From NCBI GenBank assembly GCA_963748295.1, contig CAVVIH010000001.1, positions 434,001 to 498,000 of the forward strand: DNA of 64,000 bases. Reading direction: 5' to 3'. This DNA comes from CAVVIH01 sp963748295 (GTDB lineage Bacteria > Acidobacteriota > Vicinamibacteria > Vicinamibacterales > 2-12-FULL-66-21). This document shows positions 40,920-52,052 of this stretch, one piece after another. The number at the start of each line of letters is the position of its first letter. The first letter of the stretch is position 1. Below the pieces are notes generated by a model that did no database searches, was not told the origin of the DNA, and saw only the letters and a list, made by a program, of their open reading frames with translations. A program made the position numbers and the translations under genes.

Positions 40920-43900
40920 TGGTGTGGAACCACGCGTCGACTAGGGGTCTTCGTTGCGGCGGCGATTCTGGGATTCGCGTTGCCGCTGGCTGCCCAGAGC
41001 ACTACGGGCAGGATCTCCGGCACGGTCACCGACGCACAGGGGGGCGTGCTTCCCGGTGTGACCGTAACCGCGCTTCATGATGTGACTGGTCTGACGAGGA
41101 CAGCAGTCACAGACCAGAACGGCGCATATGTGCTGCTGACGCTTCCAATCGGCGTTTACACGATCAGCGCCGAGATTGGCAGGTTTTCAGAAGGCGATCA
41201 GGCAGGGAACGAACCTTGTCGCCGACGGAAGGGTCACGGCCGATTTCACGCTTCAGGTGGGCGGCGTGACGGAATCCGTGCAGGTCACCAGCATCGGCGA
41301 GTCGGTCAACACGACGTCGGGTGAGATCGCGCGAGTCGTGGACCGGGAACAGGTGCAGAACCTGGCGCTGAACGGCCGCAACTACCTGCAGCTTGCGACG
41401 CTGATTCCCGGCGCTCCGCTGCTGGACGACAACGCGCTCAACATCATGACCGGCCTCGGCATCAACACGTCGGTCAACGGCAGCCGCACGAACGCGAGCC
41501 TGCTGATGGTGGACGGCGGGTTCAACATGGACTCCGGCAGCAACAACAGTCAGATCAGCAACGTCGGCATCGACTTCATCGAGGAAGTGAACATCAAGAC
41601 CGCGAACTTCTCGGCGGAGTACGGCCGCAACTCCGGCGCGGCGATCAACGTCGTCACGCGCAGCGGAACCAACGCGTTCCGCGGCAGCCTGTTCGAGTAT
41701 CACCGCGAACGAGGACCTCGACGCCAACGACTACTTCTCGAATTCGCGGTCGGCCGCCAAGCCGCCATTGAGGTACAACAACTTCGGCTGGAGCCTCGGC
41801 GGGCCGATCCAGAAGAGCAAGCTGTTCTTCTTTGCCGGTCAGGAGTGGAAGCTGATTCGGCGTTCCGCGACGCCGACGCTGCGGACGCTCCCTTCCAGTG
41901 CCATGCGGGCGGGTAACTTCAGCGGGATCACCACGGTGATCCGGGATCCGAACAACGGACAGCCGTTCGAGGGAAACGTCATTCCGGCGGATCGGATCAC
42001 CGCCGATGGCCGCGCGATTGCCAACCTTTACGCGCAGATGGCGGCGCTCGCGAGCAGCTACGACGATCGCCCGATCACCAACAATGCGCTGTTCGGCGGC
42101 GACAACCCGTTCGACTTCCGCCAGGATCTGGTCCGCGCCGACTGGCAGCCATCGCAGAATCATCGCTTCACGCTGCGAATCATCCACGACACCTACGATC
42201 TGGTCGATGCCGCTTCGGGACGTTCATCGACGTCGAATCTGCCGACGAGCCAGACCAACAGGCGCCGCCCGGGACGTAACTATCAGATCGGCCACGCCTG
42301 GACGGTCTCGCCGAACCTGATCAACGAGTTCAAGGCCAATGGGTCATGGAACAGCCAGCGCATCCCGCCGGTCGGCGAGTTCTGGCAGCGCGAGTCCTAC
42401 GGGTTCGCCTACCCGCAGCTCTTCGACAACGGCGACCGCTTCGAGAACAGCATCCCCGATACGACCATCAACGGATACGCGAACTTCTTCGGCGTCGCGC
42501 GGTCGCTGGTATCGCCGACGACGGACATTCAGGTCAGCGACCATCTGAGCTGGCTGAGAGGCGCGCACACGCTCAAGGCCGGAGGCCTGATCGTCCGCAA
42601 CCGAAAGGATCAGAACGGCCGCTCGCTGTATGCAGGCAACCTGACGTTCAATACGGCCGGCAATTCCCGGACGTCGGGACACGCCTTTGCCGATGCGCTG
42701 CTCGGCAACTTCAGGACCTACTCGGAAGCCGCCTACGACCCGCTCGGGCTGTTCCGCTTCTGGCAGGCCGAAGCCTTCGTGTCGGACAACTGGCGTGTGT
42801 CGCGCAACCTCAGCATCGAAGCGGGCGTGCGCTACACGTGGCACCAGCCTATCTACACCGAATCGAACAACATGGCGAACTTCGATCCGGCGCTCTACGA
42901 TCCCGCCCAGGCGGTCACCGTGAACCGCAACGGCACGCTCGTGGCGAACTCCGGCAACTTCTACAACGGGATGATCAGGGTGGGCGACGGCGTTCCTCAA
43001 GAAGAGCTGGGCCGGGTGCCGAACGGAAACGATCCGTTCGTGCTCGCGGTGCCGGCGGGCGCTCCGCGCGGCCTCTACGATGCCCAGCACCTGTTCGCAC
43101 CGCGCTTCAGCTTTGCGTGGACACCCACGAACAACAGCAACACGGCGGTCCGCGGCGGAATCGGCCTGTTCTACGATCGTCCGGAAGGCAACCTGCTGTT
43201 TGGCGGCGCCGGTAACGGACCAGTGAACAGCCCGCCGTACATCCTCAGTTCGCAGTACGAGAACGGAAACCTGTCGTCACCAGGCGGTGGTGCCGTGCCG
43301 GTGCCGGCGCCGCTCGGCACGCTGGCCGCAATCGATCCGAACCTGAAGGTTCCGCGCGCCTGGAACTGGAGCATGAGTCTCCAGAAGGAACTGCGCTGGG
43401 GGATCTTCGGTGAAATCGGCTACGTCGGCAGCAAGGGTCAGAACCTGCTGCGTCAGCCCGACATCAACCAGCCGTCGTTCGCGGACCTCGAAGCCAACGC
43501 GGCGCTTCCCGCGGCGCAGCGCGCCAACACGAACTTCCTGCGTCCGTACAAGGGCTACTCCGTCATCCAGATGCGCATCACCGATGCCGACTCGAGCTAC
43601 CACGCGATGCAGCTGTTCCTCAGCCGCCGGCAGGGCCCGTTGCGCGCGACGGTCAGCTACACGCTCGGCCGTGCGTATGACAACGCGAGTGGCAACGGCG
43701 ACAATCCCGAGGACTACCAGAACAAGGACTTCAACTGGGGTCCGAGCGATTTCGATCGAACGCACGTGTTCGTCGGCACGTGGACCTGGCAGATCCCGTT
43801 CTTCAGCGATGAGACCACCCTGGCCGGCAAGACGATCGGCGGCTGGGAGCTGAGCGGAATCATGCGCTATCAGACCGGCGCGCCGTTGACCGTGACCGCC

Positions 43901-44266
43901 AACAGCACAATCGGCGGCCGCCGCGCCGACCTGGTGGGCGATCCGTATGGCGGCGACTTCACCGATCCGCTCCAATTCCTGAACCCCGCGGCGTTTGCAG
44001 CCGCGCCGGAAGGCCGCCGCGGCAACAGCGAGCGTGGCGGGTTCCGCGGACCCGCGCTGCACGTCTGGGACGTGTCGCTTCGCAAGATCTTTGCGGTGAC
44101 GGGTACCGTGAAGGTGCAGGTGCAGGCTGACATGTTCAACGTGTTCAACCACACGAACCTGCGCTTCAGCGCGCAGAGCCTGAATCTCAGCGGCGGCGGC
44201 TTCGGCCTGCTGAACCAGGCGGCCCCGCCGCGCAACGTGCAGCTCGGCGTGAGGTTGATGTTCTAA
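40919..44266 (+). CDS. TonB-dependent receptor, Oar-like, with three frameshifts
   Basis: The joined product is about 1110 residues. It has a signal peptide (LGVFVAAAILGFALPLAAQS), a carboxypeptidase-regulatory-like domain (TTGRISGTVTDAQGGVLPGV), a plug (DREQVQNLALNGRNYLQLAT, SAEYGRNSGAAINVVTRSGT) and a long outer-membrane barrel ending RNVQLGVRLMF. Three one-base insertions are inferred: A at 40940, A at 41175 and G at 41707. After 41708 a single frame is intact to the TAA at 44264-44266. The ATG at 40919 overlaps the fucosidase stop. As the last gene of the operon it should import oligosaccharides released from the same polymer. No nonsense codon occurs apart from the shifts, so the gene may be functional in reality. 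Confidence 0.83.
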
Positions 44267-44352
44267 GAGAAGCTGTCAGCCGTCAGCTGTCGGCCGTCAG
44301 CTCGAAGCTGACAGCTGACAGCTGATAGCTGATAGCTGATAGCTGATAGCTA
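44267..44352. repeat. Hairpin repeat, AGCTGATAGCTG family (bidirectional terminator candidate)
   Basis: The left arm has AGCTGTCAGCCGTCAGCTG units. The right arm has AGCTGACAGCTGACAGCTG followed by four GATAGCT repeats. The centre is AGCTCGAAGCTG. It sits between convergent stops and provides the TAG (44350-44352 on the minus strand) of the metallo-beta-lactamase-fold gene. Confidence 0.8.
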
Positions 44353-45384
44353 TCTTCTGACATACGTTTTCGACCGCCGGTTCGCATCGTTGGTCACGAG
44401 AAACCGCCCATCCTGATATGCGGTCAATCTGATCGCGTGCGCAGTGGTCTCATCCTGATTGGCGATGAACGGCGCGGCGGCGTTGTGCTCGGAGCCGGCG
44501 TCAACGGCATAGTGAAGCTGCCAGAAATCCTCGAGCCCCGGCGACGATCGCACCACCCGCCACGCCTCGGGTGATCCGCCTTTGGTCGCCCCGTTGTTCA
44601 TGATCGCGACGCGCGGCCTCAAGGCGTGAACCAGCACAGAAGAACCTGAAGATGACAGGCCGTGGTGTGTCGTCAAGTACACATCCACCGGCCCGATCAG
44701 GTTGTTCGGACACACCAGGCCATGCTCCTTGTTCCATGTCAGATCGCCCAGATCGATCAACCGGAACCCGCCGTAGTTGACGACGATGCCGACCGAACGT
44801 GCGTTCTCGGTCGGATCGTCCTCTTTGCGAACGAAGTCCTTGCACAGCGGGTTCGCGCCACCGCCGGCGAGCATCGGCTTCGTGATCAGCTCGCCGTCGG
44901 ACGCGACAACGCGGACGTCCATGCCGGCGATCGGAATCCGGTCGCCCGGGCGAACCGGGAGATAGCGGCCCTTCTGCCGGACCGCGAGATAGGCATTGAA
45001 CAGCGCGTCGGGCTGTTCTCCCTTTTCAACTGAGGCGCCGTGATCGACGAAGGTGCGGATCGGGATGCGGGCGGCCAGCGCCGGCACGCCGCCGACATGA
45101 TCGCGGTGATAGTGCGTAACGACCATGTAGTCGATGCGGGAGACGCCTGCGCGCTTCGCCTCGGCGGCGATCCGATCCGCGTCGCGATCGTTGAACCCAG
45201 CGTAGCCGGCATCCACCAGCATCGACTCGCCGCTCGGCGAGACGAACAGCGTGGCCTGCCCGCCCTCGACGTCGATGAACACGACGTTGAGCGCAGGCTC
45301 CGTCTGGGCTGCAGGCTGCGGGCCTGCGGCGATGCACAACACCACCCCGAGAACGCCGATGGAGGTCGTCAGCTTGTTCTGCAT
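44350..45384 (-). CDS. Exported metallo-beta-lactamase-fold hydrolase (ComEC-like MBL domain)
   Basis: This 344-residue protein has a signal peptide (to about residue 27). It has the metal motif THYHRDHVGG (H91, H93, D95, H96), FIDVEGGQATLFVSP, an LVDAGYAGFND loop, VNYGGFRLIDLGDLTWNKE (later metal ligands) and YLTTHHGLSSSGS. The sequence order matches the MBL domain of ComEC/Rec2-type proteins rather than beta-lactamases, but there is no membrane part. The substrate is unknown; it could be a nucleotide, sugar or lipid ester. Its start overlaps the end of the alpha-galactosidase gene by 16 bp, making it the last gene of a glycan operon. Confidence 0.85.
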   Translation of the reverse strand: MQNKLTTSIGVLGVVLCIAAGPQPAAQTEPALNVVFIDVEGGQATLFVSPSGESMLVDAGYAGFNDRDADRIAAEAKRAGVSRIDYMVVTHYHRDHVGGVPALAARIPIRTFVDHGASVEKGEQPDALFNAYLAVRQKGRYLPVRPGDRIPIAGMDVRVVASDGELITKPMLAGGGANPLCKDFVRKEDDPTENARSVGIVVNYGGFRLIDLGDLTWNKEHGLVCPNNLIGPVDVYLTTHHGLSSSGSSVLVHALRPRVAIMNNGATKGGSPEAWRVVRSSPGLEDFWQLHYAVDAGSEHNAAAPFIANQDETTAHAIRLTAYQDGRFLVTNDANRRSKTYVRR

Positions 45385-47186
45385 TCCAGCAGCCGCCCAT
45401 CGTGCCCGCCGACGAGGACCCAGACGCGGCCTTCCGAACGACCCAGGTCGTTCCCCGCCCAGAGGTCGCGAACCTGCGCCGCACGCGGCAGCGTGAATGA
45501 CAGGGATCGAGGCGCATCCGTCCAGTTGAGCAGGCAGATCACGCGCCGATCCTTCAGCTCGACGGTCCCGACTTCCAAATCGTCATCGAACCGCGCGGCG
45601 ACGCCGGTCGGCGGCTCGAGCTTCCGCAGCATCTCGAGCCTCGCCGGCGGGATGGCGGTCAGATCGTCGCCCGACAGAATCATGCCGCCGGTGGCGAAGA
45701 TCGCCGTCGCATGAAACCGGTATTCGTTCTCGGGGAGATCGCCGGTAAGGACGACGGCGTCGGGATCGTTCCACCAGAGGCGTGCGTTCTGCCAGTTGCG
45801 CATCAGGTTCTGGCGCGCGGTCGTTTCGATCCGTTTCCACTCGCGTTTGATGTCGTTCGAGCTGCGCGAGCCGTGAATCAGCCCGAGTGACGGCCAGATC
45901 GGGTGGTTGCACCCGAGGATGAAGCCGTCGCCGCTGCCGCGCAGCACCGCCTGCATTCCGCGCCGGTAGGCGTCGATTCGCGTGGCGTTCGGATCGTGAA
46001 AGCGCCCGCCGTGAATCGCGCCCCAGAAGTTCGCGTCGAGCTTGAAGTACGTGCAGCCCCAGTCGCGCCGCATCGTCCTGAAGACGTTTTCGAGATGAGC
46101 CTGCGCGGCGGGATGGGTGCCGTCGAGCGCGTACCATGGTCCGCGCCGCCAGCCGCCGAACGTCACCTTGTCCGCTCTCAGCGGGCTGCCGTCGGTGTCT
46201 TTGACGAACCAGTCCGGATGCTGCTTGAACAGGTTGGAACCTGCCTCGGCGATGAACGGCGCCACCCAGATCGCCGGCTCGAAGCCGCGCTCGCGGATGT
46301 CCTTCAGCACGGACTGCACGCTGCCGCCGAATGCCGGGCCGGTCTCGAGCCAGTCGCCCATCGCCGGCTGGTAGCCGTCGTCGATCTGGATGTACTTCAG
46401 GCCTGGAATCTGCTTCGCGATGACGTCGAGGTTGTCGCGCACCTGCTGCGCGGTGACGCGCGGGCCGAAGCAGTACCACGAGCACCAGCCGGCCGGCGGC
46501 GTCGAAAATCGCAGGGGAGGATGCGCAGCGTTGAGGCGCGACGCAAGCGCGCCGAGCAGCGCGTCACGATCCCGGCCGGACGCGTAGGAAAACTCTTCGA
46601 GCGTCCACTTCTGTCCGGGCTCGAGCGTCAGGCCTTCGGTCTCGACGACGATCTGCACCGATGACGGCCGGACGTGCAGCGCGCCGGTGAATCGCCTGCA
46701 GGAGTCGAACGCGAGGACGTGATGCGCGCCGTCTGGGGTCCTCAGCGCCGCGAGGCCGTAAACGACGCGCGCGCCCTCGGGCTCGGCCAGTTTGTAATGT
46801 TTCGGGTCGGTGTAGTTGCCGAGGTCCGCCGGCTGGCCCAGCGTGCCGCCGGTCTGCGTCAGCATCTGAAAGCCTTCGCCGTAGAAAGCCGTTGCAGGCG
46901 CGAGCGAATGCGCGACGTCGAAAAGGACGATGTGCCTGACGCGAAGGGGGATACGGCCGGTGTTCGCGATCACCGAGTGGCAGACCGGTCCAGTCCAGGT
47001 GCGCGCGAGGCTCACGCCCTGCAGTTGTTCGCCGTCCATGCCGATTGCACGCCATGGGGCGTTCGCGAACATCGTCGCCTCGAGGGTTCCGCTGCCCTGG
47101 AGCGCGAGCTCCGGCGCGTGAAAGAACGAGGCGAGCGGGGTGGCGGCGGCCATCCGGAGAAGCGCGCGGCGTGTGAGCTCGATCAT
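45369..47186 (-). CDS. GH36-like alpha-galactosidase, exported
   Basis: This 605-residue protein starts at ATG 47186 (MIELTRRALLRMAAATPLAS, a possible Tat signal); GTG 47201 would add five residues. A beta-sandwich N-terminal domain (about 30-225) is followed by a (beta/alpha)8 barrel: STPPAGWCSWYCFGPRVTAQ, YIQIDDGYQPAMGDWLETGP, and CTYFKLDANFWGA with nucleophile D384. Acid/base D445 lies in RSSNDIKREW. A C-terminal beta domain (about 540-605) completes it. The motifs are those of clan GH-D (GH27/36/31-like), GH36 being closest. It probably removes alpha-galactosyl residues from an imported or extracellular glycan, with the alginate-lyase-like protein and receptor encoded upstream. Confidence 0.87.
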   Translation of the reverse strand: MIELTRRALLRMAAATPLASFFHAPELALQGSGTLEATMFANAPWRAIGMDGEQLQGVSLARTWTGPVCHSVIANTGRIPLRVRHIVLFDVAHSLAPATAFYGEGFQMLTQTGGTLGQPADLGNYTDPKHYKLAEPEGARVVYGLAALRTPDGAHHVLAFDSCRRFTGALHVRPSSVQIVVETEGLTLEPGQKWTLEEFSYASGRDRDALLGALASRLNAAHPPLRFSTPPAGWCSWYCFGPRVTAQQVRDNLDVIAKQIPGLKYIQIDDGYQPAMGDWLETGPAFGGSVQSVLKDIRERGFEPAIWVAPFIAEAGSNLFKQHPDWFVKDTDGSPLRADKVTFGGWRRGPWYALDGTHPAAQAHLENVFRTMRRDWGCTYFKLDANFWGAIHGGRFHDPNATRIDAYRRGMQAVLRGSGDGFILGCNHPIWPSLGLIHGSRSSNDIKREWKRIETTARQNLMRNWQNARLWWNDPDAVVLTGDLPENEYRFHATAIFATGGMILSGDDLTAIPPARLEMLRKLEPPTGVAARFDDDLEVGTVELKDRRVICLLNWTDAPRSLSFTLPRAAQVRDLWAGNDLGRSEGRVWVLVGGHDGRLLECRTS

Positions 47187-47243
47187 CGAGTATCCGTTCA
47201 CACCCAGAGCAATGGCTGCCTGATGAAATAGTTGCGAATCGTT

Positions 47244-48399
47244 TCATCGACCGTCGGGATCCGCTTTCAGCGTACGCCACAAATCGATGTACTCGGGCAT
47301 TCCGAGCCCCAGCCCGCCAAACAACAGCGCCGCGTGCCGCACCGGCCACTCGTCGTAGTACATGACGTCCGGCGTGTGAGGCCACTTCGACTTGTCCTTG
47401 ATGTAGGGATACATGAAGGCGAGCGCCTTTTTGATGCCGCGACCGTCCGGGGTTTCGAAGCGCCAGAGATGTCCGGGTTCGGGCGTCGGTGTCCGGCGCT
47501 CGGGCCGAATCGGAGCCCCATCGAGAATCTGGCACACAGTCGCCATTGCATCGAGATTGAAGAGGGAATAGCCGTAAGGCTTCGTGCGACGCAACTCCTC
47601 GGGGAAACTGCCATCCGCCGCAATCTGGCCTGGCACCAGCACAGTCTTGAAGCGTTCGCGACAGAACGCCGACAGATCGGCCCGTCCCGTGTAGGCGGCA
47701 AACGCTGCGACCTGTGCCACCCAGCAGGTTCCATGATTGTTCTTCGCGTCGCGCTCGGCCTGACCGTACTCGTGGGTCGTCATCCAGGTCACGTAGCGCT
47801 GGAACCAGGCGCGTATCGCCTTCCGCAGCCGCCGATGGTAGTGCCTGTTCCTGCTCGAGCGCAGCGACTGCGCGGGCGACTTCCACCAGGTGGAGCGTGT
47901 CAATGATGCCGATGCCCCGCCCGGTGACGCGGCCCTTGATCGCCTGGGCGTAGAGCAGGTGCGGGTTCATCCGCGTCGCGTCGTCGACGAACCAGGCGCG
48001 AAGATGGCGGGCTGCGTGTTCGGCGAACCGGCGATCGTTCGTGAGCAGCCAGGCTGCCGCGAGCGCGGGCACGTGGAGGCTGAGGCGGATCAGCGCGTGA
48101 CGATGGGCGACGAAGTTGTCCGGGTTCGTCATCCCGTCGCGCTGGATGTAGGGGCCGTCAGGATCGGCGGGGTCGGGCCACCAGTAATCCCCTTCGGAGA
48201 AGTAATCGTGCTTCCCGCCGGCGCTGCGAGGGCTGGAGAATGCGGTGATGGTGACCGGCTGTTCGGACAGATAGCGTTCCGCCGCCGTCAGGACCCGCCC
48301 GCGTTCGATCGCGCGCAGATCCGGAAGTCGTGCGTCCGGGCCTTGAACGAGCGGCGCCGGCCGGTGGAGGAGGAGTCCGACCGGCGCCGTGAGGAACAT
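47244..48399 (-). CDS. Alginate-lyase-family protein, with one frameshift
   Basis: Two frames join into a protein of about 385 residues. The first holds HDYFSEGDYWWPDPADPDGP, YIQRDGMTNPDNFVAHRHAL, HLRAWFVDDATRMNPHLLYA and QAIKGRVTGRGIGIIDTLHL, matching the alginate_lyase domain. The second holds NNHGTCWVAQVAAFAAYTG and KPYGYSLFNLDAMATVCQIL. The junction lies in 47835-47870 and is a one-base shift. The N-terminus (MFLTAPVGLLLHRPAPL after ATG 48399) looks like a signal core preceded by LTRR, so the true start may lie slightly upstream. Members act by beta-elimination on mannuronate or other uronates. It follows the receptor gene by 22 bp. Confidence 0.8.
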
Positions 48400-48421
48400 C
48401 CGCCGGGTGAGCGCTGCTCCT

Positions 48422-51400
48422 CTAGAAGGCAAACCGCAGCGACGCCTGCATGATTCGCGGGTTCCGTGCACTCGTGGCCTTTCCAAACTGCGTGTTCGTC
48501 TGCTCGCCGAGCGCGGTGAACCGTACCGTGTTGTCGATCGCGAGAAACTGCGTGTGGTTCAACAGGTTGTACATCTCCCACCGGAACTGCAGCCGCCGCA
48601 TCCCTCCGAGCGGGAAGTTCTTGAACAGCGACAGGTTCCAGTTGTTGATGCCCGGTCCCTCGAACACGTACCGGCCGGCGTTGCCGAAGTCGTCGCGTCC
48701 CGAGGGGCGGGAGAACGCCGCGGCGTTCAGCCAGCCGCCAGAATCGCCGGGTGCCGCGTTGCCGTCGCTGTAGACGGTCGCCGCTGACGTTCGGGCGGAC
48801 TGTGCGGACGCCGCCGCCGATGTCGCCGCCCGTGCCGCCGTCGCCGCCGGTGAAGTCGAAGTTGTCGGCGGTGGTCAGGATCACCGGCATCCAGTCGCCG
48901 GTGACGAATGCATTCTCGCCCGAAAGCTGCCAGTTGTCGAACGCCAGCCGCATCGCGGCGTTGTTCCACAGCCGGCTGCCCCCCGGAATGTCCCACGTGT
49001 AGTTGACCACGAGCCTCTGGGTCTGATTCGACGCGTACGGCGCGTAGTGCCAGTCGTGCACCGGACGCACGGCGCTGATGGCGCCTTCGTCCTCATCGGC
49101 GATGCCGCTCGTCTTGCCGAAGGTATATGCCACGCTGAACTGGAGGCCGCGGATGTAGCGGCGGTTCACCTGGATCTGCAGGCCGTTGTAGTCCGACGTG
49201 CCGAAGTGCGATCGGATGTTGATGTCCTGATATCCGCGATAGGGGCGCAGGAACTCTGAAGGCAGCGGAGTGGCTGGGTTCTGCGGGTTGCGGTTCTCGG
49301 GATGCCGATCGAGGAATCTGGCTTCGTCCGGCACCACGTTGACGTTCTGCACGATCTCGAGGTGACGGGTGACGCTGCCGCTGTAGGTCACGTCGATGAC
49401 GGTTCCCCATCCGAGATCCCGCTGCACGCCAATCGACCAGTTGTAGCTCGTGGGCGTCTTTGCGTCTCGTTCCAGGCCGAAGGCATTGCCGGGACGCGTG
49501 GAGAACGCCTGCAGCAGAAGGGTGTCCATCGACCCATAGATCACGCTGGGGCTGTTGACCGCCGGCGGGTTGTTCGCCGCGCTGTCCATGCTGCGTGCGG
49601 TGATGTGCGCGTTGTGGTAAATCCCGACGCTCGAATGCAGCGCCGTGCTGCCGTCGCCCAGGATGTCCCACGCGACGCCGAGTCGCGGCTCGGGATGGAT
49701 GCCCTGGTTGTCGCGGAAGCTGCGCGGGTAGTCCGGGTCGCTGTTCAGCACCATGCCGTTGTACGGATCGCCCGTACCAGGGACAAAGCTGCCGACGAAG
49801 ATGTTCGGGCGGATCTCGCCGGTGACGGGATCCAATGCGACGTTCTGGTTGTCGATGCGCGCCGGCTCGAAGAGGCGGGGCGCTCGGGCGGGAACGTAGC
49901 GCTCGGGCACGAACACGGCAGCCGGCAGCTTGGTGTACCACGGGTTGTAATAGAGAAAACGGATCCCGTAATCGAGCGTGACATTGCGCGCGGCCCTCCA
50001 CGTGTCCTGGACGTACCACTCGACCAGCGACCGGCGCGCCTGCACTTCAGGGATGGCGTCCACCTCGGTGTACTCCCGGAACGATCCGAGCAACGCATTT
50101 GCGAAGCTGTGGTTGGTATCGAACGGGTTGTTGGGGTCGGTGCTGAACACGAACTCGCCGGCCCAGGCGCGCGCGCCGACGCCTCCTTGCCCCTCGGTGT
50201 TGTGCAGCCGCTCGAAGTACATGCCGGTCTTGAACGTGTGCGAGCCGCGCGTCCACGTCAGATCATTACGGAACGAGTACAGCCAGGCTTCACCCGCGCT
50301 CCCGAGGCGATTGTCGAACGTGAAGTTCGGCGGATTTGTGACGTTGAAGGTCGCTTTCGGCAGGATGCCGCGCGGGTTCAGCTCCGGGTTGAACTGCCCG
50401 AGCGTGAAGCCCCACGTGCTGCGCTGGGCGCGTTCCCAGTCCTCGTCGCTGACGGGCGTGAACTGCTCCGTCTGCTGGCGCATGCCGAAGGCAGCCTCGT
50501 TGACGAGCGTCGATTTCAGAATCTTCGTGTAGTTCGCGCTCAGGCCGCGATCCGTATTCAGATAATGCGAATTGAACCAGCCCCACGCCGCCGGTCCGGC
50601 GGTGACGCCGCCGGCGCCGCCGACGCCACGCTGATCGGAGTACCAGTCCTTGTAGGTGAAGTAGAAGCTGTCCGCATCCGTCGGGCGCCAGTCCACGCGG
50701 CCGATGTGATTGCGCCGCGGGTTCTCGGCAATCGCCTGCGTCTGATGGTTGAAGTTCCCCGCGGTGACGGCGCGATCGAACAACGTGGGTTGCGGGAGAA
50801 TGTTGAGCAGCGCCTGCCCGCTCGGGTTCAGGCGGTCCGTCGGAATCACGTTGCCGGGGAAGCATCCCGCCCCGCCGGCCGTCGGGCTGCACGCCCCGGC
50901 TCGCTGCGGGTCGCGGATGAAGATCGGGCGCCCCTGGTTGTCAACGGTCTGCGAGAAATCCCCCCTCCGCTCCCGGTCGGTCGGCATCATCCAGTTGATG
51001 AGCGCCCCGGGCCGTTCCGTCAGCGGCGCCTCGAGCGAATAGAAGAAGAGCAGGCTCTTGCGCTGCTTGTTCACCAGCGGTACCGGCCCGCCCAGGTTGA
51101 AGCCGTATGTGTTGAAGCGATACCGTGGCTTCTCGCGGCCCAGCCGATTGTTGAAGAAGTTGTTCGCGTTCAGTTTCTCATGACGTCCGTAGTAGTAGAG
51201 GTTCCCCGAGTAATCCGAGCTGCCGCTCTTGGTGATGATCTGCACCTGGGAGCCGCCGGTCCGCCCGTACTCGGCGCGGTAGGTGTTCAGAAGGACCTTG
51301 ATCTCGGCAATCGCATCGAGGTTGATCTGCTGGGCCATGCGGTTGGCCTGGCCGATCTCATTGCCGAGCACGCCGTCGATCATGATCGTGTTCCAGTCGC

Positions 51401-51977
51401 GGCGCTGGCCGGCGACGTGGGGCACGAGCGTGCCGAAGCTGTCGCCCAGGGCTTCGACGTTGTCCTCGTAGCGCACGCCGGGCAGCAGGCGCATCAGGGA
51501 GGTCACGTCCCGCGCCTTGACCTGGATCTGCTCGATTTGCTTCGAGGTGATGAGGCCGCTGTGCTGTGTCTCCGCGACGTTGACCTGGGTGCCGCTCGCC
51601 TCGACGGTCACTGTTTCCCCGATGGCGCCGATCGACAACACCATCCTGCCGACCGACAGACGCTCCGCCGCGCTGAGCACGTTGCGGGTCCGCTCGACGG
51701 TGCGAAAGTTCGCCATTTCGATGCGGACGGTGTAGGTGCCCGGCGGCAGGTTGGTCACCTGGAAGTCCCCGGTCGGGCCGGTCGTTGCGACGCGGTTTTC
51801 GGTAGTCGCCTCGTTGATGAGGGTCACCGTCGCGCCCGGCACGACCTGCTTCTGGTCGTCGACGACCGTGCCCGAGATGGTGCCGGTGACGTTCTGGGCC
51901 CGGGCCGGGGATGCGAGCAGTGGCAGGGCAGCAACGATCACGAGTGCGGCAACAATGCGTGGCCTGAGATTCACCAT
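48422..51977 (-). CDS. TonB-dependent receptor, Oar-like, with one frameshift
   Basis: The receptor has about 1185 residues and a signal peptide (MVNLRPRIVAALVIVAALPL). Its carboxypeptidase-regulatory-like domain contains TGTISGTVVDDQKQVVPGA, and its plug contains KARDVTSLMRLLPGVRYEDN and LNTYRAEYGRTGGSQVQIIT. A 22-strand-type barrel ends TSARNPRIMQASLRFAF. One extra base near 48776 breaks the frame 120 residues before the end; removing it restores the natural C-terminus and the TAG at 48422-48424. The gene is first of a minus-strand operon with lyase, galactosidase and MBL genes. An inverted repeat 37-59 bp upstream (52014-52036) is a likely operator. Confidence 0.87.
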
Positions 51978-52013
51978 CGGTCCTCCCGGGCCGCCACAAG
52001 TATCACCCTTTAC

Positions 52014-52036
52014 CGGTTAAGTAAACGTCTTAACCG
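52014..52036. promoter_or_regulatory. Inverted-repeat operator upstream of the TonB receptor operon
   Basis: CGGTTAAG (52014-52021) and CTTAACCG (52029-52036) form perfect 8-bp arms around TAAACGT. On the minus strand a weak -10-like GATACT (plus 51999-52004) lies between this site and the receptor start, so a bound protein would block transcription. LacI-type regulators bind sites of this kind. No regulator gene is adjacent to this operon. Confidence 0.55.
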
Positions 52037-52052
52037 TTACAGCACGGAGGGC

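Noticed and set aside
44350..45384. Antibiotic beta-lactamase
   Set aside because: The motif order matches ComEC-type MBL hydrolases and the gene ends a glycan operon; nothing points to beta-lactam hydrolysis.
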